From NCBI GenBank assembly GCA_937899435.1, contig CALBQG010000136.1, positions 1-5,712 of the forward strand: 5,712 nt of DNA, read 5' to 3'. Position numbers and translations under genes: made by a program. The notes under the pieces are model-generated. The model did not search any database, was not told the origin of the DNA, and saw only the letters and a program-made list of their open reading frames with translations. Numbering within the stretch: position 1 is the stretch's first letter; each line of letters starts with the position of its first letter. This stretch comes from UBA11540 sp003445125 (lineage in GTDB: Bacteria > Bacillota > Clostridia > Oscillospirales > Ruminococcaceae). Shown piece after piece: positions 1-5,712 of the stretch.

Positions 1-28
1 TTTTCTGTCGGAACCTTCTTTTGTTCAT
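1..28 (-). CDS. 5' end of an unidentified divergent gene (partial)
   Basis: On the minus strand an ATG at 28-26 is preceded, after a 7-base gap, by a textbook ribosome binding site (GGGAGG, minus strand 41-36). It opens a frame reading MNKRRFRQK before the window ends. The site is as good as those of the certain genes here, and the space between it and the plus-strand operon is otherwise unused, so I read it as the true start of a divergently transcribed gene. Only nine residues are visible. They are very basic, which would suit the cytoplasmic N-terminus of a membrane or exported protein, but also many other proteins, so no function is assigned. The alternative is a chance ATG next to a purine-rich stretch. 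Confidence 0.6.
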
Positions 29-109
29 ATAAACGCCTCCCGTTCCTATATTTACTTTTTTACATACCCTTTTATACCGCTTCATAGAATCAAAAAAGGA
101 GGGGTGAAA
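29..109. promoter_or_regulatory. Divergent intergenic region with promoter candidates
   Basis: This 81-base AT-rich gap must carry the promoters for the plus-strand operon and the minus-strand gene. Plus-strand candidates are weak. A vegetative-type pair would be TTTACT (51-56) and TATACC (73-78) with a 16-base spacer. A better-looking -35, TTTACA (59-64), has no -10 at a normal distance: TAGAAT at 85-90 is 20 bases away. A sporulation sigma-E-like reading is ATA at 64-66, 14 bases between the element ending at 68 and the -10, and CATAGAAT at 83-90. On the minus strand TATAAA (76-71) could be a -10 but lacks a recognisable -35. No clear operator or riboswitch is seen. Confidence 0.4.
97..104 (+). 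promoter_or_regulatory. Ribosome binding site deciding the start of the membrane protein
   Basis: AGGAGGGG lies 5 bases before the ATG at 110, with its GGAGG core 7 bases away. An in-frame GTG at 104-106 would give a two-residue-longer protein, but it overlaps the last base of this site and cannot be served by it. The ATG at 110 is therefore the better start. Confidence 0.85.
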
Positions 110-1201
110 ATGAAAATCAAAGCATGGGCTTTGTCAGTCGTTACTTTTTCAGTCGCGTGTACGGTCTTGATTTTTTCTGCCGAAGTCGCGCAGGCAGTGC
201 GTCTGGCAATAGAAAACTGCCTCACACAGGTGGTGCCGTCTCTGATGACTTTTATGACACTTTCCTGTTTTGTTTCATATACGGAGGTTTCCACGATAGT
301 AGTGAATGTGTTCGGAAATTTGACTGACAAGGTGTTTCACTTGCCACGTTGTTGTGCCAAAGTGATCCTGATGAGCTTAATTGGAGGGTATCCGTGCGGA
401 GCACGACTGACGGCGGATTTACTGAAAAACCGTGAAATCACTCCTGAAATTGCTGAACATCTTTTGCTTTTTTGTATTCACCCGAGTCCTGCCTATGCCG
501 TTTGTGCCATAGGAATCGGGGTGTTTTCCGATGCTTCCCTCGGTTTCTTAATATATGCGGTGCACGTGGTGTGGGCTTGTTCCATCGGTTTTTTGTGGCG
601 CAACCGTAAAAAAAGGAAAGGATCAGGTATAAAGGCATCAACCGTTACAGTGGGACAGGGGTTTGTGCGTGCGGTTTATGACAGCACGAACGCCATGCTC
701 GCAATTTGCGGATTTGTAATTACCGTTTCGGTGATTCAGGTGTTAATTGAAAAAACGGGAATTGTGATGGCAGTCGGAAGTCTTGTCGGAAACGTACCCG
801 TTGTCCGTGCGCTGCTGTACAGTTTTTTGGATGTCGTGACGGCAGTCGGTGCGTGCGCTCAATGCACGCCGATTACTGCTGTTGTGCTTTGCGCGGGAGC
901 GATGTCTTTGGGCGGAGTTTCCATTTGGCTGCAGGTGGCGTTCATGCTCCGTGAATATCGGATGTCATTTGGGAAAATAATTTTTTTCAGAATTTTTCAC
1001 GCGGTGTTGACGGCAGGAGAAACATGGATTATAATGAAAATAACGAATTTTCCGATTACTGTTTCGACCGGTGCGATATCGGTTACTTTTTCGGAAAAAC
1101 GGGTGCAGATTGCCGTTTTGTTTCTTGCGTGCTGTATTTTTTTTGTGGTGTCGTTGGATCAAAGTATTCGGGAAATCAAACAAAGGTGGAAAAAGAAATG
1201 A
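110..1201 (+). CDS. YlbJ-like integral membrane protein (nucleoside-recognition/Gate domain family)
   Basis: A 363-residue polytopic membrane protein of about eight to ten hydrophobic segments (for example near 6-23, 40-59, 117-139, 143-163, 190-213, 255-280, 290-310 and 332-349), with a basic loop at 164-170 and a basic C-terminal tail. The family is suggested by PSL at 43-45, GGYPCGA at 92-98 followed by a polar stretch with an 'xxITPEIAEHLL' pattern (110-120), and a second, repeat-like half with LDVVTAVGAC around 240-249. This two-half layout resembles the sporulation membrane protein YlbJ and related nucleoside-recognition (Gate) proteins. YlbJ of Bacillus subtilis is needed for sporulation, but its transported substrate, if any, is not established, so sporulation is only an inference here. 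Fifteen cysteines are notable, including CC pairs at 81-82 and 341-342 and CxxC at 249-252. It is the first gene of the operon and its TGA overlaps the next ATG. Confidence 0.75.
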   Translation: MKIKAWALSVVTFSVACTVLIFSAEVAQAVRLAIENCLTQVVPSLMTFMTLSCFVSYTEVSTIVVNVFGNLTDKVFHLPRCCAKVILMSLIGGYPCGARLTADLLKNREITPEIAEHLLLFCIHPSPAYAVCAIGIGVFSDASLGFLIYAVHVVWACSIGFLWRNRKKRKGSGIKASTVTVGQGFVRAVYDSTNAMLAICGFVITVSVIQVLIEKTGIVMAVGSLVGNVPVVRALLYSFLDVVTAVGACAQCTPITAVVLCAGAMSLGGVSIWLQVAFMLREYRMSFGKIIFFRIFHAVLTAGETWIIMKITNFPITVSTGAISVTFSEKRVQIAVLFLACCIFFVVSLDQSIREIKQRWKKK

Positions 1202-1416
1202 AACTGAAGTTTTTCGGGCAGAACATCGAACCAGCCTGCGAATATTGTGAATACGGAAGACTGTCCGGAAATCGGACGACGGTGCTTTGCGAGAAAAAAG
1301 GGGTGGTGGCTTTGGATTTTCATTGCCGGAAATTTCGATACGATCCTCTGAAGCGCATACCGCACGCGCCGAAATTGCAAGAGAATACATACAGTGAAAA
1401 GGACTTCCAACTATGA
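1198..1416 (+). CDS. Small conserved four-cysteine (putative zinc-binding) protein
   Basis: A 72-residue protein starting at the ATG that overlaps the previous stop (ATGA). A ribosome binding site, AAGGTGG at 1183-1189, sits 8 bases upstream. The same frame is open further upstream inside the membrane protein gene, but only this start has a good site and operon geometry. Cysteines at 14, 17, 31 and 43 form C-x2-C-x13-C-x11-C, a plausible zinc or other metal site. The conserved-looking core is CRKFRYDPLKR at 43-53, followed by a short acidic/aromatic tail. I recognise this pattern as that of an uncharacterised small protein common in Clostridia, but know of no demonstrated function. It is probably cytoplasmic, having no signal or membrane segment. 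Co-translation with SbcD downstream hints at, but does not prove, a nucleic-acid-related role. Confidence 0.85.
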   Translation: MKLKFFGQNIEPACEYCEYGRLSGNRTTVLCEKKGVVALDFHCRKFRYDPLKRIPHAPKLQENTYSEKDFQL

Positions 1417-2555
1417 AATTGGTGCACACGTCAGATTGGCATTTGGGAAAAAATGTCAATGATTTTGACTTAACCGAAGATCAGCGCTTCTGGTTAAACG
1501 GCTTTTGCGAAATGTTGGATGAAGAAAAGCCGGACGCCGTTCTTGTCTCAGGAGATTTGTATGACCGTTCCATTCCTTCGGTGCAGGCGGTGCAGCTGCT
1601 GAATGAGACGTTTTCAAAGATCGTGGGAGAAAGAAAGATCCCCGTGCTTGCCATTTCGGGAAACCATGACAGCCCTGTGCGTCTTTCTTTCGGGACGGAT
1701 TTTTTTCAAAAAAACGGACTGTATCTGAAAACGCAATTGACGGATGCAATGGAGCATATCACGTTGTCGGACGAATACGGGGACGTGAATTTTTATTTTT
1801 TGCCGTATATCGAAAGCGTACTTCTGAAACAGCGCCTGTCACTTCCCGCAAACAGCACTTTAAACGACGCATTCCAGCAGTATATGCAGGAAAACTTGAA
1901 GAGTATTGATCCAGCGGCACGGAATGTTCTGCTGGCACACGGCTTTTTTTCAAAGACATCCGCGAAAACATACAGCGAAATTTTCAGTGATTCGGAAACA
2001 AACATCGGTGCCTGTGATCTGATGGACGCCAATGTGTTGGCAGAATCTTTTGACTATACCGCGCTCGGTCATCTTCATGCGCCTCAGCGGGTGGCGGAAA
2101 ACGTGAGATACAGCGGATCAATGCTGAAATATTCCGATTCGGAAGTAGCACAGAAAAAAGGCGTGCTGATCATAAATCTGAAAGAAAAGGGCAATTTGTC
2201 GGTACATTTGCGCCCGCTGCCGGTGCGGCGGGATATGCGAAAGGTTTCCGGAAGCATGGAAGAGCTTTTGCAATATGCGCCGAGTCAGGATTACGCTTTT
2301 ATCACCATTTGCGAGCCTCAATCTGTGTTAAACGCAGCAGAAAAACTGCGCTCGGTTTTTCCGAACCTGATGGGAATTCAATATGCCAAACAAGCAAAAA
2401 AGACGTTCGGAGTGACGCGGGATTTTCGTCAGCGGACGCCGGAAGAACTGTTTGCGGATTTCTATAAGTATGTGATGTCCGAATCCATGAATGAACGGCA
2501 GCAGGAAAAGATCAAAGAAATTATCCGCCGCGTCGGAGAGGAGGAACCGAAATGA
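1413..2555 (+). CDS. sbcD: Exonuclease subunit SbcD (Mre11-type metallophosphoesterase)
   Basis: A 380-residue nuclease subunit of the SbcCD complex, which degrades double-stranded ends, opens DNA hairpins and clears protein-blocked ends using manganese. All phosphoesterase motifs are present: D8 and H10 in SDWHLG, D48 in GDLYD (47-51), N84-H85 in GNHD (83-86), H176 in LLAHGFF, and H220/H222 in GHLH (219-222). The catalytic domain covers roughly 1-250. Residues about 260-360 fit the SbcCD C-terminal capping domain, and the charged tail would contact the SbcC coiled-coil base. Length is normal for the family (about 380-400). Its start overlaps the small Cys4 gene's stop (ATGA), with AAGGA at 1399-1403 as ribosome binding site. 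Its own stop overlaps the sbcC start. No catalytic residue is missing, so the enzyme should be active. Confidence 0.97.
   Translation: MKLVHTSDWHLGKNVNDFDLTEDQRFWLNGFCEMLDEEKPDAVLVSGDLYDRSIPSVQAVQLLNETFSKIVGERKIPVLAISGNHDSPVRLSFGTDFFQKNGLYLKTQLTDAMEHITLSDEYGDVNFYFLPYIESVLLKQRLSLPANSTLNDAFQQYMQENLKSIDPAARNVLLAHGFFSKTSAKTYSEIFSDSETNIGACDLMDANVLAESFDYTALGHLHAPQRVAENVRYSGSMLKYSDSEVAQKKGVLIINLKEKGNLSVHLRPLPVRRDMRKVSGSMEELLQYAPSQDYAFITICEPQSVLNAAEKLRSVFPNLMGIQYAKQAKKTFGVTRDFRQRTPEELFADFYKYVMSESMNERQQEKIKEIIRRVGEEEPK
2535..2545 (+). promoter_or_regulatory. Ribosome binding site for sbcC inside the end of sbcD
   Basis: GGAGAGGAGGA within the last codons of sbcD places a GGAGG core (2540-2544) 7 bases before the sbcC ATG at 2552. 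With the ATGA overlap this implies coupled translation of the two subunits, as expected for proteins that form one complex. Confidence 0.85.
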
Positions 2556-5425
2556 AACCGGTGTCGTTAACGCTTCAGAATTTCGGTCCTTTTTGTCATA
2601 CACAAACGGTTGATTTCACAAAATTTTATGAGGAATCGCTGTTTTTAATCACCGGAGACACGGGCGCAGGAAAAACCACCATTTTTGACGCGATTACTTA
2701 CGCTTTGTACGGAGATGCCAGCGGAACACGCCGAAAAACCGAGGAACTGCGAAGTGCCTTTGCGGAGGAAGGCGACGTTTGTTCGGTCACCTTAACATTC
2801 ACCGTTCGTGACAGAACCTATACGATTTATCGGGCGCCGTCCTATACAAAACCGGGAAGAGCCACTCCGGTTCCCACGAAGGTTCAGTTGACGACGCCGG
2901 AGGGAATCTGCACTTCGGTGAACGATGTGCAGGCTGCCGTCCGATCGTTATTGGGAATGGATATCGACCAATTCCGAAAGACAGTCATGCTGGCACAGGG
3001 GGAATTTTGCGCCTTGCTTCAGGCAAAGAGTAAGGACAAGCAGGAAATTTTCAGACGCATTTTTGATACGTACCTGTACCAGCGCATTTCCGAAAAAATC
3101 AAGGAAGAATATGATGCGCAAAAGTCCGACTATGCCCTGTATTATGAACGAATTCGCAATTGCTGTTCCCAACTGGAAGATGTAAAGGACGAACCGTTGC
3201 AGGAGCTTTTGATTCATGATTTTTTGCAGCCGAAAAAGATTTCCGACTGCCTTCAAAGGGTTGTTGCGGAAAAGTCGGAAATGCTGGCAGCACAAGAGAA
3301 AGAAACGGAGGCGCTGAAACGGGAAAAAGAAGAAAACGATCCCGAAAAAGCGCAAAAGCATAATCAACTGTTGGCACGCCTTGAAACGGTGCTTCAGATG
3401 CGCCATGCCTGCGACGAACGGCAGGAGGAAATGACTCAAAAACGTGAGGAATTGAAGAAGGGCAGAAAATCGGCAACGCTTTATGCGGAGTACAAGCACC
3501 TTCAGGAGCGCAAACAGGAGGCGCAGCGGCAAGAAAAATCGATGGACGCAAAAAAAGCCGAAGTCGAAGCCGCCCGCAATGATTTTGAAACCGCCGTGAA
3601 GGATCGCGACAAGGCAGATCAGGCAATAAAAAATGCGCAGGCGATGAAAGAGGAGCTCACGCGCCTTGAAACCGTGGAGGAAAAAATTCTTGAAACGGAA
3701 GAAATACGTCGCCGCCTTGAAAAATTGAAAAGTGAAGTGCAAAAAGATCGTGAAAAACTGGAAATCTTTGCGGAAATTGAACTGATTCTTACACTTAAAG
3801 AGGAACTGAAGCGCCGATCGGAATTGCAGGAGTTGCTGCAAAAAACAGGTGCAGTCGAAAAAAGCCTGAATGAGGAGACGACGAACTTTCTTCATAAAAA
3901 AGAACAATACCTGACCGCTTTGGCAGCTTTTCTGGACAGCAGTGCCGGACTGCTCGCGAAGGATTTGAAGGACGGTCAGCCGTGTCCCGTGTGCGGAAGC
4001 AAGGATCATCCGATGAAAGCGGTTCTGAAGGCGGACACCGTAACACAGCAGGAAGTAAACTTTGCAAAGGATGCTATGGAAAATTCCGCAGAAAAACGGA
4101 TGCAGCTGGACGTGAGCTTAAAAGAACTGCGGAGAAAAATTGCCGATTTCGGAGTGATGAGCACCGACGCGGAAGAAATGAAATCTATGCTTTCCCTGAT
4201 GCAAAAAAATATCCCGTCGGATTTTTCGAAAATAACGGACGTCGATTCTCTGAACGCTGAAATCACAAAAAGCCGAGAATCTGTGATTGCTGCGGAAAAC
4301 AGCATTTCGGAACTGGAAAGCACGTTGGAGCGAACCGCACTGCCTTCGGAACTCAATACCAAAGAACTTCTCGAACAAAAGCGCAGAGAACTGACAAAAA
4401 AAATTCAGGCGCAAACGCAGACGGCACAGCAAATTGCGGACAAAATCTCCTCCACCGATAAAACTCTGAAAAGCAGAGATGCCGAACGCACGCTGCTGGA
4501 AACAACTTTACGCGAAATGAAGGAAAATGTCAGATCGGCAGAATCAAATTTCCGGGAAGAACGGAGCCGATCCGGTTTCGCGACCGAGAAAGAACTTTTC
4601 GATTCTGTCCGCGGAGAAGAAGAGCTTTCCTCGCTGGAAAAGGAAATCAAAGATTTTGAAGCGTCGGTCATTCGGCTGTCCACCGAGGAAAAGGAACTTT
4701 CGGCTCAGACCGGAAACCGACCTGCCGTTGATCTTGAGGCGCTGAACCGACGGCTGGGGGAAATTCAGGAACAGCTTGAAGCAAGGCAAAAAGCGCAGCG
4801 TGAGCTTCAGAACACGGTACTTCTTGCGGAAAAGAGCCGGGTGCAGCTGTGCAAACTCGCAGACGAGAAAAAGGGCAGAGAACAGACACTTTCCGATCTG
4901 AAGGAGCTTTACGAGGCTTCAAGCGGAAACAAGGGAAAGCACATTGCCTTTGAGCGGTATGTGCTCGGTGCTTATTTTGATGACATACTGGAAGCCTCCA
5001 ATGAACGCTTTTCTGCGATGACCTCTCAGCGGTTCACGATGCGGCGAAAGGAGGAAAAATCGGCGGGAAATATTTCCGACGGACTTGAAATTGAAGTATT
5101 GGATTCGTATACCGGTACCGCACGCAGCATTTCCAGCCTGTCGGGAGGCGAGAGTTTCAAGGCGGCACTGGCATTGGCACTCGGCATGGGCGACGTAGTG
5201 CAATCTCATTCCGGCGGCATCAGCATTGAAACTATGTTCATTGACGAGGGCTTCGGTACGTTGGATGCCGATTCGCTTCAAAGCGCCATTCAATGCCTGA
5301 TGGACCTGAATCGTTCGACATCGCGCATGATCGGAATCATTTCCCATGTGTCGGAACTGAAGGAACGTATTCCCGCAAAAATCGAGATTGAAGTTTCTCC
5401 GTGCGGAAGTGTCATACGCTCTTGA
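2552..5425 (+). CDS. sbcC: Exonuclease subunit SbcC (Rad50-type SMC ATPase)
   Basis: A 957-residue ATPase that partners SbcD: ATP binding joins two heads and controls access of DNA ends to the nuclease. In order: N-terminal head with FGPF (11-14), Walker A GDTGAGKT (35-42) and Q-loop glutamine 149 in MLAQGEF; a Lys/Glu-rich coiled coil from about 180; zinc hook CPVC at 478-481 (CPVCGSKDHP, 478-487); the returning coiled coil to about 780; then the C-terminal head with FERYVL (800-805), ABC signature LSGGE (863-867), Walker B TMFIDE with D898 and E899, D-loop GFGTLD (900-905) and switch histidine 932 in ISHVSEL. The hook is at the exact centre of the chain, so the two arms are balanced. At 957 residues it is shorter than E. 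coli SbcC (about 1050), implying shorter arms, but no core motif is lost. It is the last gene of the operon. Confidence 0.97.
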   Translation: MKPVSLTLQNFGPFCHTQTVDFTKFYEESLFLITGDTGAGKTTIFDAITYALYGDASGTRRKTEELRSAFAEEGDVCSVTLTFTVRDRTYTIYRAPSYTKPGRATPVPTKVQLTTPEGICTSVNDVQAAVRSLLGMDIDQFRKTVMLAQGEFCALLQAKSKDKQEIFRRIFDTYLYQRISEKIKEEYDAQKSDYALYYERIRNCCSQLEDVKDEPLQELLIHDFLQPKKISDCLQRVVAEKSEMLAAQEKETEALKREKEENDPEKAQKHNQLLARLETVLQMRHACDERQEEMTQKREELKKGRKSATLYAEYKHLQERKQEAQRQEKSMDAKKAEVEAARNDFETAVKDRDKADQAIKNAQAMKEELTRLETVEEKILETEEIRRRLEKLKSEVQKDREKLEIFAEIELILTLKEELKRRSELQELLQKTGAVEKSLNEETTNFLHKKEQYLTALAAFLDSSAGLLAKDLKDGQPCPVCGSKDHPMKAVLKADTVTQQEVNFAKDAMENSAEKRMQLDVSLKELRRKIADFGVMSTDAEEMKSMLSLMQKNIPSDFSKITDVDSLNAEITKSRESVIAAENSISELESTLERTALPSELNTKELLEQKRRELTKKIQAQTQTAQQIADKISSTDKTLKSRDAERTLLETTLREMKENVRSAESNFREERSRSGFATEKELFDSVRGEEELSSLEKEIKDFEASVIRLSTEEKELSAQTGNRPAVDLEALNRRLGEIQEQLEARQKAQRELQNTVLLAEKSRVQLCKLADEKKGREQTLSDLKELYEASSGNKGKHIAFERYVLGAYFDDILEASNERFSAMTSQRFTMRRKEEKSAGNISDGLEIEVLDSYTGTARSISSLSGGESFKAALALALGMGDVVQSHSGGISIETMFIDEGFGTLDADSLQSAIQCLMDLNRSTSRMIGIISHVSELKERIPAKIEIEVSPCGSVIRS

Positions 5426-5466
5426 TGAATAATGTTCGTACTTTTTGTAAACAAAAATAAGAGGGC

Positions 5467-5495
5467 TTTTCAAATCGTTTTTTATGTGTTATAAT
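5467..5495 (+). promoter_or_regulatory. Vegetative (sigma-A-type) extended -10 promoter for the lipoprotein gene
   Basis: A perfect TATAAT at 5490-5495 is preceded by TG at 5487-5488, giving the extended -10 form. A -35-like TTTTCA (5467-5472, four of six consensus bases) sits at the ideal 17-base spacing. Transcription would start near 5502, leaving a leader of roughly 50 bases before the ATG at 5554. It gives the lipoprotein gene its own promoter, independent of the sbcDC operon. Confidence 0.8.
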
Positions 5496-5500
5496 GTTGC

Positions 5501-5529
5501 TCGACGGCAATTTATTATAATTGTCGCGA
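5501..5529 (+). promoter_or_regulatory. Hairpin / inverted repeat at the presumed transcription start of the lipoprotein gene
   Basis: TCG-A-CGGCAATT and AATTGTCG-CGA pair around a 6-base loop (5513-5518), giving 11 base pairs with one bulged A (5504) and one G-T wobble (5507/5524). Its 3' arm overlaps a perfect 10-base palindrome, TGTCGCGACA (5522-5531). Being right at the expected start site, it could be a 5'-end stem that stabilises the mRNA or a DNA operator for a dimeric repressor. It is not a terminator, as no T-run follows. Confidence 0.5.
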
Positions 5530-5553
5530 CAGAACGAAAAGTGAGGTATGAAT

Positions 5554-5712
5554 ATGAAAAAAACCATGCGCCTGGCGGCGCTGTTATCTGCGGCGGTTCT
5601 TCTTTTTGCGGGATGCGGCAAAAAAGAGGAAAACCCGTCGGACAATGTGGAGCTGGGAGAATATAAGGGGCTTACGATTTCCAAGTACGACCTAACGGTT
5701 ACCGATGAGGAG
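5554..5712 (+). CDS. Secreted lipoprotein, probable trigger-factor-like peptidyl-prolyl isomerase (5' partial)
   Basis: Fifty-three codons are visible before the window ends. The N-terminus is a classical lipoprotein signal: basic MKKTMR, a hydrophobic core, and lipobox LFAGC with the lipidated cysteine at 21, so the mature protein should be anchored on the outer face of the cytoplasmic membrane. After a charged linker comes VELGEYKGLTI (32-42) and then DLTVTDEE, the 'xLGxYKGLxV...VTDEE' pattern typical of the opening of trigger-factor-like and related SurA/PrsA-type foldases in Clostridia. That suggests an extracytoplasmic protein-folding lipoprotein; the catalytic domain lies outside the window. 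An in-frame ATG at 5548 exists, but the GTGAGG site (5541-5546) is 1 base from it and 7 bases from the ATG at 5554, so the latter is preferred. It has its own promoter and is not evidently part of the sbcDC operon. Confidence 0.8.
   Translation, partial: MKKTMRLAALLSAAVLLFAGCGKKEENPSDNVELGEYKGLTISKYDLTVTDEE

Larger units (their letters stand above)
5426..5553. other. Intergenic region after sbcC
   Basis: This 128-base AT-rich gap separates the sbcC stop from the lipoprotein gene. It has no GC-rich hairpin followed by a T-run, so no factor-independent terminator for the sbcDC operon is evident; the only inverted repeat near the stop is a TTTTTGT/ACAAAAA pair (5442-5457) of AT base pairs. Some read-through into the next gene is therefore possible. 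The second half holds the promoter, hairpin and ribosome binding site listed separately. Confidence 0.7.

Noticed and set aside
1024..1197. Upstream extension of the Cys4 protein to an earlier ATG in the same frame
   Set aside because: It would overlap the membrane protein gene by 178 bases, its extra residues are an out-of-frame reading of that gene, and the ATG at 1198 has both a ribosome binding site and the operon's usual ATGA overlap.
965..1459. Minus-strand open frame (164 codons) spanning the membrane protein, Cys4 and sbcD junctions
   Set aside because: It covers three plus-strand genes with well-placed start sites and has a low-information, basic composition.
2948..4009. Long minus-strand open frame (353 codons) opposite sbcC
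   Set aside because: Its product is a Phe/Leu/Arg-rich string that mirrors the Lys/Glu-rich coiled coil of SbcC on the other strand. It has no recognisable motif, while the plus-strand frame is unmistakable.
5442..5457. Inverted repeat TTTTTGT/ACAAAAA as a terminator for sbcC
   Set aside because: The stem is almost entirely A-T with a tiny loop and no following T-run, so it would be too weak for factor-independent termination.
4919..5473. Minus-strand open frame (184 codons) opposite the SbcC C-terminal head
   Set aside because: It lies wholly against the conserved ATPase motifs of sbcC and shows no family features; it is an antisense shadow.
5516..5521. Second TATAAT as an alternative -10
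   Set aside because: No acceptable -35 lies 16-18 bases upstream, there is no TG extension, and it falls inside the hairpin; the TATAAT at 5490 is far better supported.
5484..5666. Plus-strand 60-codon frame overlapping the lipoprotein start
   Set aside because: It is in another frame from the lipobox-bearing protein, its ATG lies within the promoter -10 region, and it lacks a ribosome binding site.

Overview
The window looks like a low-to-mid GC Gram-positive chromosome, most likely from the Clostridia. An Oscillospiraceae/Ruminococcaceae-type gut bacterium is my inference from protein style, not something proven here. Supporting signs are strong GGAGG-type ribosome binding sites, a YlbJ-type membrane protein, a small four-cysteine protein of a kind I associate with this group, and a lipoprotein that begins like a clostridial trigger-factor-type chaperone. 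Nothing indicates a mobile element, phage, CRISPR array or RNA gene.

Layout: (1) bases 1-28 hold the first nine codons of a gene on the minus strand, cut by the window edge; (2) 29-109 is a short divergent intergenic region with promoter candidates; (3) 110-5425 is a four-gene plus-strand run: a polytopic YlbJ-like membrane protein (110-1201), a 72-residue Cys4 protein (1198-1416), SbcD nuclease (1413-2555) and SbcC ATPase (2552-5425); (4) 5426-5553 is an intergenic region with a good extended -10 promoter and a 5'-UTR hairpin or operator; (5) 5554-5712 is the start of a secreted lipoprotein that runs off the window.

All three junctions inside the four-gene run are the same 4-base ATGA stop/start overlap, so the genes are almost certainly co-transcribed and probably translationally coupled. 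SbcC and SbcD form the bacterial Mre11-Rad50-type complex. SbcD carries the metallophosphoesterase active site. SbcC carries a split ABC ATPase joined by a long coiled coil with a Cys-x-x-Cys zinc hook at its exact midpoint. Together they open hairpins and process protein-blocked or broken DNA ends. Why a membrane protein and a small probable metal-binding protein are welded to this nuclease is the most interesting question in the window. Otherwise the genes are well-preserved members of known families, and I found no convincing undescribed system.
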